Shown: positions 45,791-59,045, counted from the stretch's first letter. The stretch: DNA of 64,000 nucleotides from Crotalaria pallida (GCA_037953625.1 CM075649.1:76291290-76355289), one strand, 5' to 3'. Numbers and translations are program-made. Notes: generated by a model from the sequence alone, not told the origin.

Positions 45791-47934
45791 AAAAAAAAGA
45801 AAGAAAGAAAAAAAAAATAAAAATAAAAAAAATTAATAAAAGAGGAAGGGGGTTCGAACCCCCCAACTCCTTCTTCTCTAGCAAAGGGGTCGCCGGCCCT
45901 AACCCTCCCTTCTCTCCCCCACGCAGCGCCGCCTCCCTCCGTCCCTTGCTCTCTCTCGGCCGTGACAACAATCACCGGCGGCACCACATCACTGCATCCT
46001 TCTCTCTCCTCCCTCGAGTTCTCTCTCTCTCACAGCCGCTCTCTCTCTCTCTGCACTCGAACTCTCCCTCTCGCTCCAATCCCTCTCTCCATCGCGGTCT
46101 TTCCCTCTCTACCGCCATGAGCACGTCTTTCTCCCTCCATGGCCGATTGATGCTTGCTGCAGTTGTTGGAGCACGAACCGTCGCTCTCCTTCCCTGGTTC
46201 GTGCTGTTGAAACCGCCGCCGTCCCTCTCTTGTGGCTGTCGCCGTTCACTGCCACGGTGGAGCCATCACCACCACCACTTCTTTTCCTTCCTGGTTCGCA
46301 TATGCTGCTCCCTGGACCGAGAGGTCGGTGTTCGTGGAGTTAGTCGAAGCTTTGTGAATCGACGCCGGTATCGCCATCATCGTCATCGTTATCGTGTCCA
46401 GCCACTTCGTTGTGCTTAGAACCGAGTTGACCGAACCGACATTCAAAACCATCTTTGAGGGTAAATCTCTAATACCCTTTTAATTACTCTATATCGTGTT
46501 TTAATAATTATAATACTACTACTAATTATACTAGTATGGTTAATAATTATTTAGTATTAAACTGATTTGGAAATTAAACTCGTAATATAGTTTATATTGA
46601 TTTTAATTATTATGTTATTTTTAATAATTTTAATTAGTTACTCTGATTTGAGATAATATAGGATTAAACGTTATGTCAAATGAATTGTTTTACAGAGTAT
46701 GTTAGTTAAATGTGTTAGGTCCCTAAGTAAGTGAGCTGTCGTTTAGCTTAGTGGAATTGTCCCTAGGCTAAACAATACCTCAGTTAATTAGGAACCTGAT
46801 ATATTTAGCGTAACGTTAATTCGAGTTAAAGCGTTGAACATTAATTTCAAATTAAGGGGAAGTGTAATTAATTGAATGTTATAATTGTAACTTGGATTTA
46901 TTTTTGAATTGAGCACACTTCCTTTTAGTTCGGAATTAATAATGTCAAACAACAACTTTTGATTTTATGGCTTGAAAACTAATGCTAATTAATCTTAATG
47001 AATTTTTGGTGATTATGCTAGTTTGAAAGTTAGTGTATTTTCAATAAAAGCTATACTATTTTATGAAAAAGACAATGATCTTAATTTGGAATCCTATGTT
47101 ATTTTGGTTTGTAAATTATAGTTAAATGATTTCTTGACTTGGAAAACCTACGAAAATACTCTACTTTGAAATTGATAAGTATATAATGGGATCTCAAATT
47201 GAGTTGCTTTTGGCACATTAAATTGATTTTTATTCGATTTAATCATATAGTCAGACGATGAAGGACTTTAGGACCAGCTAAAATGCGAGCAACGAACCGC
47301 GTAATGCCGTGAGTAGAAACAGGATCTCCTCGTCGTGCCTCGAAACAGGTTCTGGTAGAACCCCAATGTAAGGGGTTTATTTGCCGTCTCGGTGGGTGAG
47401 ATACTAGTATTGTATGATCTGGCTCAAGGTTATTTGCTTATGTGTGATTAGGGAATTTAGAATTTATTTTCATGAGATAACATGCTTATATGAGATAAAT
47501 GCTATTTGAAATGTGTTAAATGCTTAAGTGATGAATTCTTGAAATTACATGTTAATTATATGTATATATGTATAAGTACCTGAGTAAAATGCTATTTGAT
47601 GTTAGGGATTATATGCATTATAATTAAATGAGAATTGTAATTGTTAACTGAATGTTTAATTTATGTTAGTACTTTATATGTTTGATGTGTTCAGAGAGGT
47701 AACATGAGTTTGGTCTATGTTGGTGCTAAGATAGGAAGGGAAGAGAATATATAGGAAATTTTAGGGAGGAATTCATGGTTGATAAAGAGAGTGAAATTAA
47801 AAGGGAAAGGAAATGAGGTTGAGTGAGAAAGGGAAAATTGAGAATGAGAGGATGATGTGTGGTATGAGGGTGGAATAAAGTAAAAAGAAAGGAAATAAAA
47901 TAAAATAGAAATAAAAAGACAATAAAGAAAACAC

Positions 47935-48590
47935 TCGGGTATGCGAATATCAATCCTAGAAGACGTACGGCTGGTGTCATGACGATGACAGGCGGACCTT
48001 ACGCATGGGTTGAGTAAGACGTGTCCCCGGCCTTGGGGAGCGCATCGGTAAGACGTATTCTCGGTTGACGGGGATACGCAGTGGGGTATTCGCATCACCT
48101 ATTTCCGCGTCGGTGGGTACTGGACCTTAGAAGACGTGCGGCCTGCGGGATCCGTACGCATGGGTTGAGTAAGACGACCAGTCAACGATTGGCGCATCGG
48201 TAAGACGTATTCTCGGCAGACGGGGATACGCAGTGGCGGGAGCCCCACGACACCACAAAAGAAACAGGAAAAAATATAAGAGAAGGGGTCAGTGGGTACT
48301 AGATCCTAGAAGACGTGCGGCCTGCGGTATCCGTACGCATGGATAGAGTAAGACGTGCGGCCTGCGGGACCGTATGCATCGGTAAGACGTATCCTCGGCA
48401 GACGGGGATACGCAGTGGCAAGAGCCCCACGACACCGGGGTCGATGGGTACTGGACCTTAGAAGACGTGCGGCCTGCGAGATCCGTACGCATAGGTTGAG
48501 TAAGACGACCAGTCAGTGAACTGGCGCATCGGTAAGACGTATTCTCGGCAGACGGGGATACGCAGTGGCGGGAGCCCCACGACACCATAA
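47935..48590 (+). repeat. About 150-bp tandem units in C 5' LTR
   Basis: Three good units (48112-48260, 48292-48440, 48445-48590) and one diverged unit before them. Each has GGGTACTGGACCTTAGAAGA, GCATCGGTAAGACGTATTC and GGGAGCCCCACGACACC. The 3' LTR has the same array at 55247-55890. The I solo LTR carries one unit (about 4785-4945, reversed). Confidence 0.85.
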
Positions 48591-49103
48591 AACATAAAGG
48601 AAAAATAATAAAGATAAATAAATATAAAGAAATAAGAGGAAGGCAGGGGGAGTAAAGGAGATGTGAGAGAAATGAGTAGAATAGGCGTGAGAGAAAGGAA
48701 TAGAGAGGATAGGAGAGAAAATTAGAGACTTAGGGTAAAGTGTAGAGAGTGAGATTTTGGTGTAAATAGGTAAGTGGCGAAATAGATTAGGTAAGGACAT
48801 GTGTCAGAAGGTGCGAATAATTGGATACGATTGTGTTTGTAGTGAATAGGTGATTGGGTGTGATTATGATGGTGTTATTTGACTAATTGCTAAATGTGTA
48901 TGACTTGGCTTGTATTATGCTTTACTAGTTGTGCAATTCTCATCCTGACAACCACCACAGGTAGAGGTCAGGAGCATAGCTGTTATTTGGGCCGAGCAGG
49001 AGCACACTTCCCCACTGGAAGTGTGAGTAATTTATTTTCATTTTGAGTTGAGTCGTACCGGGTCATATTATGGAATACTATGTATTTTTAAGAATTTATT
49101 AAT

Positions 49104-50222
49104 GACTAAACTGTCACTTTAGTCCCTGAATTTACATAGCACTTTCACTTTAGTCCTTGAAATTAACAAAATTGCTTTCAGGTCCCTGACTTTGTAAAAA
49201 GTCATTCACTTTAGTCCCTGAAATTAACAAAATTGCTTTTAGGTCCCTGACTTTGTAAAAAGTCATTCACTGTAGTCCCTAAAATTAACAAAATTGCTTC
49301 TAGGTCCCTGAAATTAACAAAATTGCTTTTAGGTCCCTGACTTTGTAAAAAGTCATTCACTTTAGTCCCTAAAATTAACAAAATTGCTTTTAGGTCCCTG
49401 ATTTTGTAAAAATTCATTCACTTTAGTCCCTGCCCCTAACCCCATCAACGTACGTTAACAAAATGATGATGTGGCTGTTTGGGGCATTAAACCACATCAT
49501 TTTTGCACAAGAGGCCAAAATGTGGGCAAAACACAACCAAAAACTAATTTCTTCATCTTTTAAATTCTAAAGCTGATAGTGAAGATGGTCCAGAGGAGTT
49601 TTTAGGTTCTTTAAAATCATGTGTGGGCATAAACACCATTGATGATGCCTCTGTATTAGATGGGACTGGTGCAGCTGATCTTGGGACCGGTGCAGCTGAT
49701 CTTGGCCTGATAGTTAGTTTAGCCCTAACACTAGATGATGCAGCCACTTCATTTGGAGGTTCTGGTTGGGAGAAATCTTGTGATGACTGTGTTTGTGACA
49801 TATCTATCGCATCTGAATGAGGAGCAACAACATTAGTAGCTGCAGGTGCAGGTGCAGTAGCATCATTAGCAACTACATTAGGATTAGAAGCAACATCTGC
49901 CTCTTGTGCAAAAACGATGTGGTTTAATGCCCCCAAACAGCCACATCATCATTCTGTTAACTTACGTTGATGGAGGTTAGGGGCAGGGACTAAAGCGAAT
50001 GACTTTTTACAAAGTTAGGGACCTAAAAGCAATTTTGTTAATTTCAGGGACTAAAGTGAATGACTTTTTACAAAGTCAGGGACCTGAAAGCAATTTTGTT
50101 AATTTCAAGGACTAAAGTGAATGACATTTTACAAAGTCAGGGACCTAAAAGCAATTTTGTTAATTTCAGGGACTAGAGTGAAAGTGTTATGTAAATTCAG
50201 GGATTAAAGTGACAGTTTAGTC
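49104..50222. mobile_element. MULE-like element, 1119 bp, in C 5' LTR
   Basis: Ends GACTAAACTGTCACTTTAGT inverted at the right end (ACTAAAGTGACAGTTTAGTC, with one change). The long inverted repeats (about 330 bases) contain tandem copies of TTTAGTCCCTGAAATTAACA. A 10-bp duplication ATTTATTAAT is at 49094-49103 and 50223-50232. The 3' LTR at about 56409-56420 is the exact empty site, which proves both ends. It inserted after the C element. Confidence 0.92.
49553..49936 (-). CDS. ORF inside the MULE, 127 aa, unknown
   Basis: Fills the unique middle of the element and overlaps the right inverted repeat slightly. Ala/Pro/Ser/Gln-rich, low complexity (ATAPAPAATNV, SQTQSSQDFSQPEPP, RPRSAAPVPRSAAPVP), with a repeated RSAAPVP. 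This composition resembles the variable C-terminal tails of some plant Mutator-like transposases, so it may be a leftover of one or a captured fragment. No catalytic motif, no zinc knuckle. Coding status uncertain. Confidence 0.35.
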   Translation of the reverse strand: MGALNHIVFAQEADVASNPNVVANDATAPAPAATNVVAPHSDAIDMSQTQSSQDFSQPEPPNEVAASSSVRAKLTIRPRSAAPVPRSAAPVPSNTEASSMVFMPTHDFKEPKNSSGPSSLSALEFKR

Positions 50223-50556
50223 ATTTATTAATAAATGTATTTTAAATCTCAGGTGTATATTTGATGGCCCGGGTTCTTTAGTTAATTCATAAAAACTAAC
50301 TATTTTCATCTTAGTATTTTATCCCCGGATATTGGGAGAAGAGTTAAATTATATATGTATATTTATCCTGGATGTCTGGTTGTTGTTGAAACTGTTTTGA
50401 ACAGGTTGCAGGTCAAAGATAATTTTTGGGAATGTCCATAAAACAGAGGAAACTCTGTCCAATTTTCTGGAAAAATTATAATAAGTATTTTAATTAAAAA
50501 GAAATTTTCAAATCCATATTTTCAAAATAGGTAAAATAAAACAGGTTGTTACATTA

Positions 50557-50568
50557 TGGTATCAGAGC
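50557..50568 (+). other. Primer binding site of element C
   Basis: TGGTATCAGAGC, three bases after the 5' LTR end. It is followed by AGTTGTCCTCGACCTCAGAG, similar to the D leader. Confidence 0.9.
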
Positions 50569-50676
50569 AGTTGTCCTCGACCTCAGAGTTGCGAGTTACT
50601 CCAATGGTTATCTCACCAAGAGAGTAACCGAAAAGTAGTGTCAAGCCCGGTTGTAGTAAATCAGTATGTTTATATA

Positions 50677-50694
<18 letters not shown>

Positions 50695-50734
<40 letters not shown>
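50695..50734. repeat. (GT)n(AT)n microsatellite in C leader
   Basis: GT repeat from about 50677, then AT repeat to 50734. Confidence 0.95.
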
Positions 50735-50738
<4 letters not shown>

Positions 50739-50814
50739 GGTGGACTTAGCCAATTCTATAGTTATCAACCATTCGTGCCATAATTTATTTCTATTACAGA
50801 ATCTTAGTAGTATG

Positions 50815-51126
50815 ACCAACGCACCTAGTGATAGCACCCCGCTTCGACTGAGATCAATCGTTTAGCTGGGGGTAAGAAGATGGAAATTGCCTTCCTAAAT
50901 CGGAATCAGAGAAGTGGAAGAGTAGACAGCGACATTTGAAGACTTGATTAGGAGTAGATTGGAAGGCGAAGTACCTCGAATTCAAGCAGAACTGCGACCT
51001 AGAATTAGGTTACCTTGGGAAAGTCATGGCGAGTCAAACTCGTCTCAACTGGCGAAGGTGATTAGCACCTATAAAATGGGACTGGCACTAGAGGCGAGCG
51101 ATGACGGAAGGAGACACGACAAGTAA
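50815..51126 (+). pseudogene. Gag relic of element C
   Basis: ATGACCAACGCACC begins a broken frame. EIAFL near 50883 and EDLIRSRLEGE near 50940, then RPRIRLPW and LAKVISTYKMGLALEASDDG, follow the order of the D gag (EIAFLQLTQ, FEDLIRF, LRSDLRLSCEY, MASTYEKGLKRKLADE). Stops, frameshifts and deletions are present. It gives no functional protein. Confidence 0.6.
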
Positions 51127-52676
51127 TCGGGGGCCCCAAACGGAACGAGACCGCTTCACGTGTTACACCACTATGCCATGGTGAGGGAAACCCCACCGTG
51201 GTATAGACTGGTTCCTGAACCATTTTAAGCTGGAAGCTTTTTGTTTTAGGTGCGAGTAGTCGGGCCACATTACTTCAAACTACCCCAAGAAAGAAGAGAA
51301 TTTGTTCGGAAGAACTTGAGCGGAATGATTAGAGGCATATTCTGCTACTAATATGGGGAATTATTTTAGAACCTCAAGTCTCCATCTCTGCTAATCCTTT
51401 AAGGAGGACCTTGCTAAACTCATCTTTCCTAGAATCCAAATTCCGGATCTCTCACTAAGAGGAACTGTGAAACTTAGGGAGTATGTATGTACATATATAG
51501 GCTCAATCCAAATTCGTAGGAAATCATGAAAAAAATTATAGAAAATCCCAATCAGTTGTAAGATCTCATTGAGAAAGTTAACCGAAAAGACTTTGTAATA
51601 GTGTCATCTTTTAATGGAATGTAAGGGTAGGATTGGTCATCCTTACTCTTGCGCCTGTTAAAGGATAATATTATCATTATCTGCGACGATGATGTACTGT
51701 TGATAGATGTGAGATTGGGACTGACCACCCCGATCTTCGCGTTTATTGACATGCTAAATTATTGCAATCTTTTAGTTGAAATCAGAACAACCCACATAGG
51801 AATTCTAGTTTCATCAAAGCCAAATCTAACTTTCAGTCCATTAAGAACCTTACCAAGACCCGTGAACAGTTGGTTACAAAACCATCCTGTTAAGGGCAAC
51901 TTTATTCAGTACTTCCACCCGGTCCATTTAGTAAAATCATCAACTCACCCTCTTCTCTTAATGCAAGAGCTGAGATATGGCATAGGAAATTCAAAAGTAA
52001 CACCAATAATACCGACTAGAAGACAATTTAGCCCATGTACCACCTCGCCAACCAATTAAGTGCTTAGCTAATAAATTCTTAGAATCAACCTAGTTTTCTC
52101 CCTGCCTTCGACCTACTCAGGTATGTTGATACTAAGTGGGGGAGACTTGATGACTCAATTCGGATACTATCCGAGCGACAATAACTAGTAATCATTCCAT
52201 AAGCCATAGGGCTACTGAACAGATAATTCCAAACGCTTCGCGGAGAATCGAATGAGAGTTAAACCAGGGATAAAACAAGACCTCCCCAAAAATAACACCG
52301 AATTGAAATCGTTAAACGAGCGGGAAGGAAGTAGCATCGAAGTAGAATGCGAGTGTGGTGAAGATTGATTTTAAGAGTGACTTTGCTAGACTCACTTGAA
52401 GGAGTAAAAGGTGAACGGGATAAAAGTGAAGTCGCGAAGTGGAATCTCAATTAAGATGTTATGTCGGAACACCGCAAGTGATAATCTAAGTTTTTTTTGG
52501 GACTCTGTACATTTGACAAGACTCCGATTGGCTGAGATAAACTCTACAGGAGACAAGTAAGTATACCGACGAACCCTTAACTTAAGGATTTCTCAAATGG
52601 AAGAATGGGACCGGAGGAATCAAATGACATGGTCGGAAACTCAGTCAAGGGATGCTCCTCCAGGTTAAGGGAAAAC
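51127..52676 (+). mobile_element. Element C internal spacer
   Basis: No intact gene. A duplicated module near 51610-51780 matches D (27385-27545); in both, one frame reads DxDVLL(I/V)DVR. An extra purine tract AAGTGGGGGAG is at 52134-52144. The short open frames here do not match known proteins. Confidence 0.5.
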
Positions 52677-52716
52677 TGGAATTTCGGGGACGAAATTTCT
52701 ATAAGTGGGGGAGAAA
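52677..52716 (+). other. Polypurine tract of element C
   Basis: AATTTCGGGGACGAAATTTC then AAGTGGGGGAGAAA, directly before TGTAACATCC at 52717. Confidence 0.88.
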
Positions 52717-53084
52717 TGTAACATCCCTAATTTTAATCCCTAGTATAATTATAAATTTTATTGAATTAAATATATGTTTCTTAAAAATCAACTATTTAGT
52801 TGTTGAGTATTTTCATTTAATACATTATGTTAATTATGAAAGTATATTTAATTATATTTTAAAGTAAATTTATTTGAAACAATTACCCTATTTGAAAAAT
52901 AGATTTTTTATTCTTTATTTTGGTATTTATAAAGGTACAATATTAAATTTTGTTACTTTCTAATTTTCAATTAATTTCTAACTCTATGGCTTCCTCATAT
53001 GAGTCTGTATGGTATTTAAACTTGAGTGTTAATATTGTTAATTGAAATAACAATAATAATAATAATAATAAATAAAAAAGAATG

Positions 53085-53120
<36 letters not shown>

Positions 53121-56100
53121 TAATAAAAAAAAGAAAGAAAGAAAAAATAAATAAAAAAAAATAATAAAAGAGGAAGGGGGTTCGAACCCCCCAACTCCTT
53201 CTTCTCTAGCAAAGGGGCCGCCGGCCCTAACCCTCCCTTCTCTCCCCCACGCAGCGCCGCCTCCCTCCGTACAACAATCACCGGCGACACCACATCACTG
53301 CGTCCTTCTCTCTCCTCCCTCGAGTTCTCTCTCTCTCATAGCCGCTCTCTCTCTGCACTCGAACTCTCCCTCTCGCTCCAATCCCTCTCTCCGTCGCGGT
53401 CTTTCCCTCTCTACCGCCATGAGCACGTCTTTCTCCCTCCATGGCCGATTGATGCTCGCTGCAGTTGTTGGAGCACGAACCGTCGCTCTCCTTCCCTGGT
53501 TCGTGCTGTTGAAACCGCCGCCGTCCCTCTCTTGTGGCTGCCGCCGTTCACTGCCACAGTGGAGCCATCACCACCACCACTTCTTTTCCTTCCTGGTTCG
53601 CATATGCTGCTCCCTGGACCGAGAGGTCGGTGTTCGTGGAGTTAGTCGAAGCTTTGTGAATCGACGCCGGTATCGCCATCATCGTCATCGTTATCGTGTC
53701 CAACCACTTCGTTGTGCTTTGAACCGAGTTGACCGAACCGGCATTCAAAACCATCTTTGAGGGTAAATCTCTAATACCCTTTTAATTACTCTATATCGTG
53801 TTTTAATAATAATAATAATACTAATACTAATTATACTAGTATGGTTAATAATTATTTAGTATTAAACTGATTTGGAAATTAAACTCGTAATATAGTTTAT
53901 ATTGATTTTAATTATTATGTTATTTTTAATAATTTTAATTAGTTACTCTGATTTGAGATAATATAGGATTAAACGTTATGTCAAATGAATTGTTTTACAG
54001 AGTATGTTAGTTAAATGTGTTAGGTCCCTAAGTAAGTGAGCTGTCGTTTAGCTTAGTGGAATTGTCCCTAGGCTAAACAATACCTCAGTTAATTAGGAAC
54101 CTGATATATTTGGCGTAACATTAATTCGAGTTAAAGCGTTGAACATTAATTTCAAATTAAGGGGAAGTGTAATTAATTGAATGTTATAATTGTAACTTGG
54201 ATTTATTTTTGAATTGAGCACACTTCCTTTTAGTTCGGAATTAATAGTGTCAAACAACAACTTTTGATTTTATGGCTTGAAAACTAAAGCTAATTAACCT
54301 TAATAAATTTTTGGTGATTATGCTAGTTTCGAAAGTTAGTGTATTTTCAATAAAAGTTATACTATTTTATGAAAAAGACAATGATCTTAATTTGGAATCC
54401 TATGTTATTTTGGTTTGTAAATTATAGTTAAATGATTTCTTGATTTGGAAAACCTACGAAAATACTCTACTTTGAAATTGATAAGTATATAATGAGATCT
54501 CAAATTGAGTTGCTTTTGGCACATTAAATTGATTTTTATTCGATTTAATAATATAGTCAGACGATGAAGGACTTTAGGACCAGCTAAAATGCGAGCAACG
54601 AACCGCGTAATGCCGTGAGTAGAAACAGGATCTCCTCGTCGTGCCTCGAAACAGGTTCTGGTAGAATCCCAAGGTAAGGGGTTTATTTGCCGTCTCGGTG
54701 GGTGAGATACTAGTATTGTATGATCTGGCTCAAGATTATTTGCTTATGTGTGATTAGGGAATTTAGAATTTATTTTCATGAGATAACATGCTTATATGAG
54801 ATAAATGCTATTTGAAATGTGTTAAATGCTTAAGTGATGAATTCTTGAAATTACATGTTAATTATATGTATATATGTATAAGTACCTGAGTAAAATGCTA
54901 TTTGATGTTAGGGATTATATGCATTATAATTAAATGAGAATTGTAATTGTTAACTGAATGTTTAATTTATGTTTGTACTTTATATGTTTGATGTGTTCAG
55001 AGAGGTAACATGAGTTTGGTCTATGTTGGTGCTAAGATAGGAAGGGAAGAGAATATATAAGAAATTTTAGGGAGGAATTCATGGTTGAGAAAGAGAGTGA
55101 AATTAAAAGGGAAAGGATATGAGGTTAAGTGAGAAAGGGAAAATTGAGAATGAGAGGATGAGGTGTGGTGTGAGGGCGGAATAAAGTAAAAAGAAAGGAA
55201 ATAAAATAAAAGAGAAATAAAAAGACAATAAAGAAAACCCTCGGGTATGCGAATATCAATCCTAGAAGACGTACGTCTGGTGTCATGACGATGACAGACG
55301 GACCTTACGCATGGGTTGAGTAAGACGTGTCCCCGGCCTTGGGGAGCGCATCGGTAAGACGTATTCTCGGTTGACGGGGATACGCAGTGGGATATTCGCA
55401 TCACCTATTTCCGGGTCGGTGGGTACTGGACCTTAGAAGACGTGCGGCCTGCGGGATCCGTACGCATGGGTTGAGTAAGACGACCAGTCAGCGACTGGCG
55501 CATCGGTAAGACGTATTTTCGGCAGACGGGGATATGCAGTGGTGGGAGCCCCACGACACCACAAAAGAAATAGGAAAAAATATAAGAGAAGGGGTCAGTG
55601 GGTACTGGATCCTAGAAGACATGCGGCCTGCGGGATTCGTACGCATGGATTGAGTAAGACGTGCGGCCTGCGGGACCGTACGCATCGGTAAGACGTATCC
55701 TCGGCAGACGGGGATACGCAGTGGCAAGAGCCCCACGACACCGGGGTCGATGGCTACTGGACCTTAGAAGACGTGCAGCCTGCGGGATCCGTACGCATAG
55801 GTTGAGTAAGACGACCAGTCAGTGAACTGGCGCATCGGTAAGACGTATTCTCGGCAGACGGGGATACGCAGTGGCGGGAGCCCCACGACACCATAAAACA
55901 TAAAGGAAAAATAATAAAGATAAATAAGTATAAATAAATAAGAGGAAGGCAGGGGGAGTAAAGGAGATGTGAGAGAAATGAGTAGAATAGGTGTGAGAGA
56001 AAGGAATAGAGAGGATAGGAGAGAAAATTAGAGACTTAGGGTAAAGTGTAGAGAGTGAGATTTTGGTGTAAATAGGTAAGTGGCGAAATAGATTAGGTAA

Positions 56101-56745
56101 GGACATGTGTCAGAAGGTGCTAATAATTGGAGACGATTGTGTTTGTAGTGAATAGGTGATTGGGTGTGATTATGATGGTGTTATTTGACTAATTGCTAAA
56201 TGTGTATGACTTGACTCGTATTATGCTTTACTAGTTGTGCAATTCTCACCCTTACAACCACCACAGGTACAGGTCAGGAGCATAGCTGTTATTTGGGCCG
56301 AGCAGGAGCACACTTCCCCACGGGAAGTGTCCCCACGGGAAGTGTGAGTAATTTATTTTCATTTTGAGTTGAGTCGTACCGGGCCATATTATGGAATACT
56401 ATGTATTTTTAAGAATTTATTAATAAATGTATTTTAAATTTTAGGTGTATATTTGATGGCCCGGGTTCTTTAGTTAATTCATAAAAACTAAGTATTTTCA
56501 TCTTAGTATTTTATCCCCGGATATTGGGAGAAGAGTTAAATTATATATGTATATTTATCCTGGATGTCTGGTTGTTGTTGAAACTTTTTTGAACAGGTTG
56601 CAGGTCAAAGATAATTTTTGGGAATATCCATAAAACAGAGGAAACTCTGTCCAATTTTCTGGAAAAATTATAATAAGTATTTTAATTAAAAAGAAATTTT
56701 CAAATCCATATTTTCAAAATAGGTAAAATAAAACATGTTGTTACA
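52717..56745 (+). repeat. Element C 3' LTR, 4029 bp
   Basis: Copy of 45378-50553 without the MULE. Donor GT at 53763-53764, acceptor AG at 56265-56266. The segment CCCCACGGGAAGTGT is duplicated near 56310-56345. Confidence 0.92.
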
Positions 56746-56750
56746 AGAAG

Positions 56751-56975
56751 CGCTGTAAACTCGCATATTTTTTTACTGCATTTCCTTTAATAAGCGTTGT
56801 AGATATGATTTTTTTACTACATTTGTGGCTATTTTCTACTGCATTTGTTAAAGCGAGCGCTGTAAATTCCTTTATTTTCTACTGCACTTGCTTAAATAAA
56901 TACTGTAAATGTGAATTCCGTAACTATTTTCTACTGCACTTGCCTAAGCAAGCGCTGTAAATATATTTATATAAT
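56751..56975. repeat. CACTA subterminal repeat region, inner left
   Basis: At least eight copies of a unit with TACTGCATTTG, TAAGCGCTGTAAA or close variants in about 220 bases. From 56975 to 57410 the sequence is AT-rich with no gene and is probably the end of the captured MED16 intron. Confidence 0.75.
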
Positions 56976-57414
56976 TTTTTTTCTCATATATATTGCTATT
57001 TGTTTAAATTTTAAACTTGTTATTGGATATATTAATGAAATCAAATAATTGATCAAAAAATAGTAAAATAAATTTCAATTGAGTTGGAAAAAGTACTAAA
57101 ATTAAATAATATAATTGAAAGGGTTTCTAATTAAATATATCTCTAATTAATCCAGAATCCTTGTTCCAATCAAAAACATACTAATGGAAATAAATAAAAT
57201 ATAAAAGCATCATATTCATTGTATTATCCAATCATATCACTGAAACAGAAACAACATTTGGCTGTAAAAGGAATCCTAGGGTACATAAGGATAACTGAGT
57301 CACGTACATAATCTAAAAAACATGAGGCAATATCATTAAAATACTAATTATAATTAGATTAATATGTTTCTCAGAAACATTGAATTCCAAAGAAGCAGAA
57401 AAACATGAAGTTAC

Positions 57415-57591
57415 CTGCATGTGTGGGCCAAGGGATACTTCGACAACCTCTGGCAGAACAGTGTAGTTTCCATCTATATAATGCAGCCGAATCTGAATGT
57501 TGCTGCTCCCAACTTGAGAAATTGGTAATGGATGTTGTAAGCTAGCAGTCCGGCGACAGAGAACGATCAGTACCATAAAAAGCACCTTAAC
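57415..57591 (-). pseudogene. MED16: MED16 fragment, exon 4 of 4
   Basis: Acceptor TAATACAG, donor GTAACT. Reads VKVLFMVLIVLCRRTASLQH, PISQVGSSNIQIRLHYIDGN and PEVVEVSLGPHMQ. The next MED16 exon is absent; the CACTA subterminal region begins about 440 bases further. Confidence 0.88.
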
Positions 57592-59045
57592 CTGTATTAT
57601 AAGTGAAAAGAGCACTTAAGTAAAACAACTTTCCACTTAGAAGCAAAACAAAAAAATAAAGAAATAATACGATTATAAAAAGAGAGGATAAGAAATCTAC
57701 ACCAGATGACCACCAAAAAAATACCAAGGAACCAACAAACAAAATTTAAGATAACAATGGACAATGGAAGCCCAAAGTCTAGGCAGATCCTCCTAAGAAA
57801 AAAAAATTCTTTGATTGGGCCATGTAACAATGTCAGGCCAATCTCTCTGCATATCTAACAAAGAAACACCTCAGCAAAACACCAAAACAAAGACCAAAAA
57901 AAATATTAGCTTGAAGATTCTAGCATTAGGCTCCAAAGCACAGCAAATACAGCGCACAGTCAAAGAATCTTTGTAGTTTTGCAGAAGCCAAAATCTCTAA
58001 AATAAATAAGAAACTATTGCAGATCCCTTAGGAGAAACCCAGATCCCAATATCCCAAAAAGCTCATTCCAGAGAAATGAGCCCCATTTTCTGAACTAGAA
58101 CGGCACATCACACACATATTAGCTGACAAAATAGAGAGAGTTTATGCTTTTGTAACATGTCATTATTGATAATATTATTAAGAATAATCCAGACAAAATA
58201 TTTGACATTTGGGGAAGCTTTGGATTTAAATGTGTTTATCCAAAAGGAATCTTACCCTATTAAGGGGGATTTAATCAGCAACAGAAAATAGGATTTACAA
58301 GAAAAGACTCCCTGAGAATCAAAGGAGCAAACCCTATTATCCTTATTGAACAAAACTTGGACAGATTAAAGCAAAATCAAAAGGGACTCAAACTCAATAA
58401 CTTCTCTATGATGCAAATATCAAGAAAGAAAGAAAAAACTTCAAAAAATTAGGTGAAGACAAGTAAAACTGATGAACAGGGGAATTATGAGGAGGACAAG
58501 GCTAAAACAGCCTTGGATATGGACGGGCATTTATAAGCCAAGTATCTTCCCAGAACTTGATACAATCCCCCATCACCCAAAGTCACACAAGACTAGGTGA
58601 GTAGCTTGGTTCACAGATTTGGTGTCCCACCCATTCAGATGCAAACCATATTTGCTTCTACTATCTTTACACCATAAAGAGGAGATTTGAAATGGAAAAT
58701 CTCAAATCCACTAGCTGTAAAATAAAGACCTACTATATAATCTGAGTGTTGAGATATTATTCAGAAATACAAGATACAGTTTGTAATTAGATTATTTTGC
58801 TGTATCTTTATCATTATCTGTTTCCTAGTATAGCTGATATTACTCCCTTTAAGTTTAGGGATTGATTAGTCATAGTTTGTATATAAATAGTGTACCCAAT
58901 ATTCATCAATATCAAGTCAATGCATATTTTCACATTCAAGACTCAGTAAGTAAAATAAATTATCACAACTTGGAAAACTTATTCATTCAAATCACAAAAA
59001 CAGTTGGAGTCTTTGATTAAGTCACCATATTTAATCACTTTATAC
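57592..59045 (-). other. MED16 intron 3 with possible copia solo LTR
   Basis: No gene. At about 58747-58940 there is a TGTTGAGATATTATTCAG...TATTCATCAATATC segment with a TATATAAAT motif, like a short Ty1/copia LTR; no target duplication was found. Confidence 0.4.

Larger units (their letters stand above)
45378..50553 (+). repeat. Element C 5' LTR (with MULE inserted)
   Basis: TGTAACATCC start, TAA-rich microsatellite, GGGGGTTCGAACCCCC palindrome near 45849, CT-rich leader, donor GAGG/GTAAAT (GT at 46461), AT-rich stretch, about 150-bp tandem units, acceptor CCACAG/GTAG (AG at 48959-48960), GCCGAGCAGGAGCAC block, end GGTTGTTACA. A 101-codon frame in the leader (46117-46419) has no support beyond being open. 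Confidence 0.9.
45378..56745 (+). mobile_element. Element C: two-LTR gypsy element without gag-pol, 11.4 kb
   Basis: LTRs 45378-50553 and 52717-56745, primer site, polypurine tract and AGAAG duplications. The LTRs are nearly identical apart from the MULE in the first one (about 4.04 kb without it). The internal region is 2.16 kb and holds only a worn gag relic. A recent insertion of a non-autonomous element. Confidence 0.92.

Noticed and set aside
45849..45866. GGGGGTTCGAACCCCC resembling a tRNA T-arm or Pol III B box in the C LTR
   Set aside because: No cloverleaf or A box at the right distance; a simple palindrome is enough to explain it.
46117..46419. 101-codon frame in the C LTR leader (again 53419-53760)
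   Set aside because: The two LTRs are nearly identical, so conservation says nothing. The composition is low complexity (His/Arg runs) and the two copies end at different stops.
51649..52059. 136-codon frame in element C spacer
   Set aside because: No family match; overlaps the worn module shared with D, where the frame is not kept beyond a few codons.
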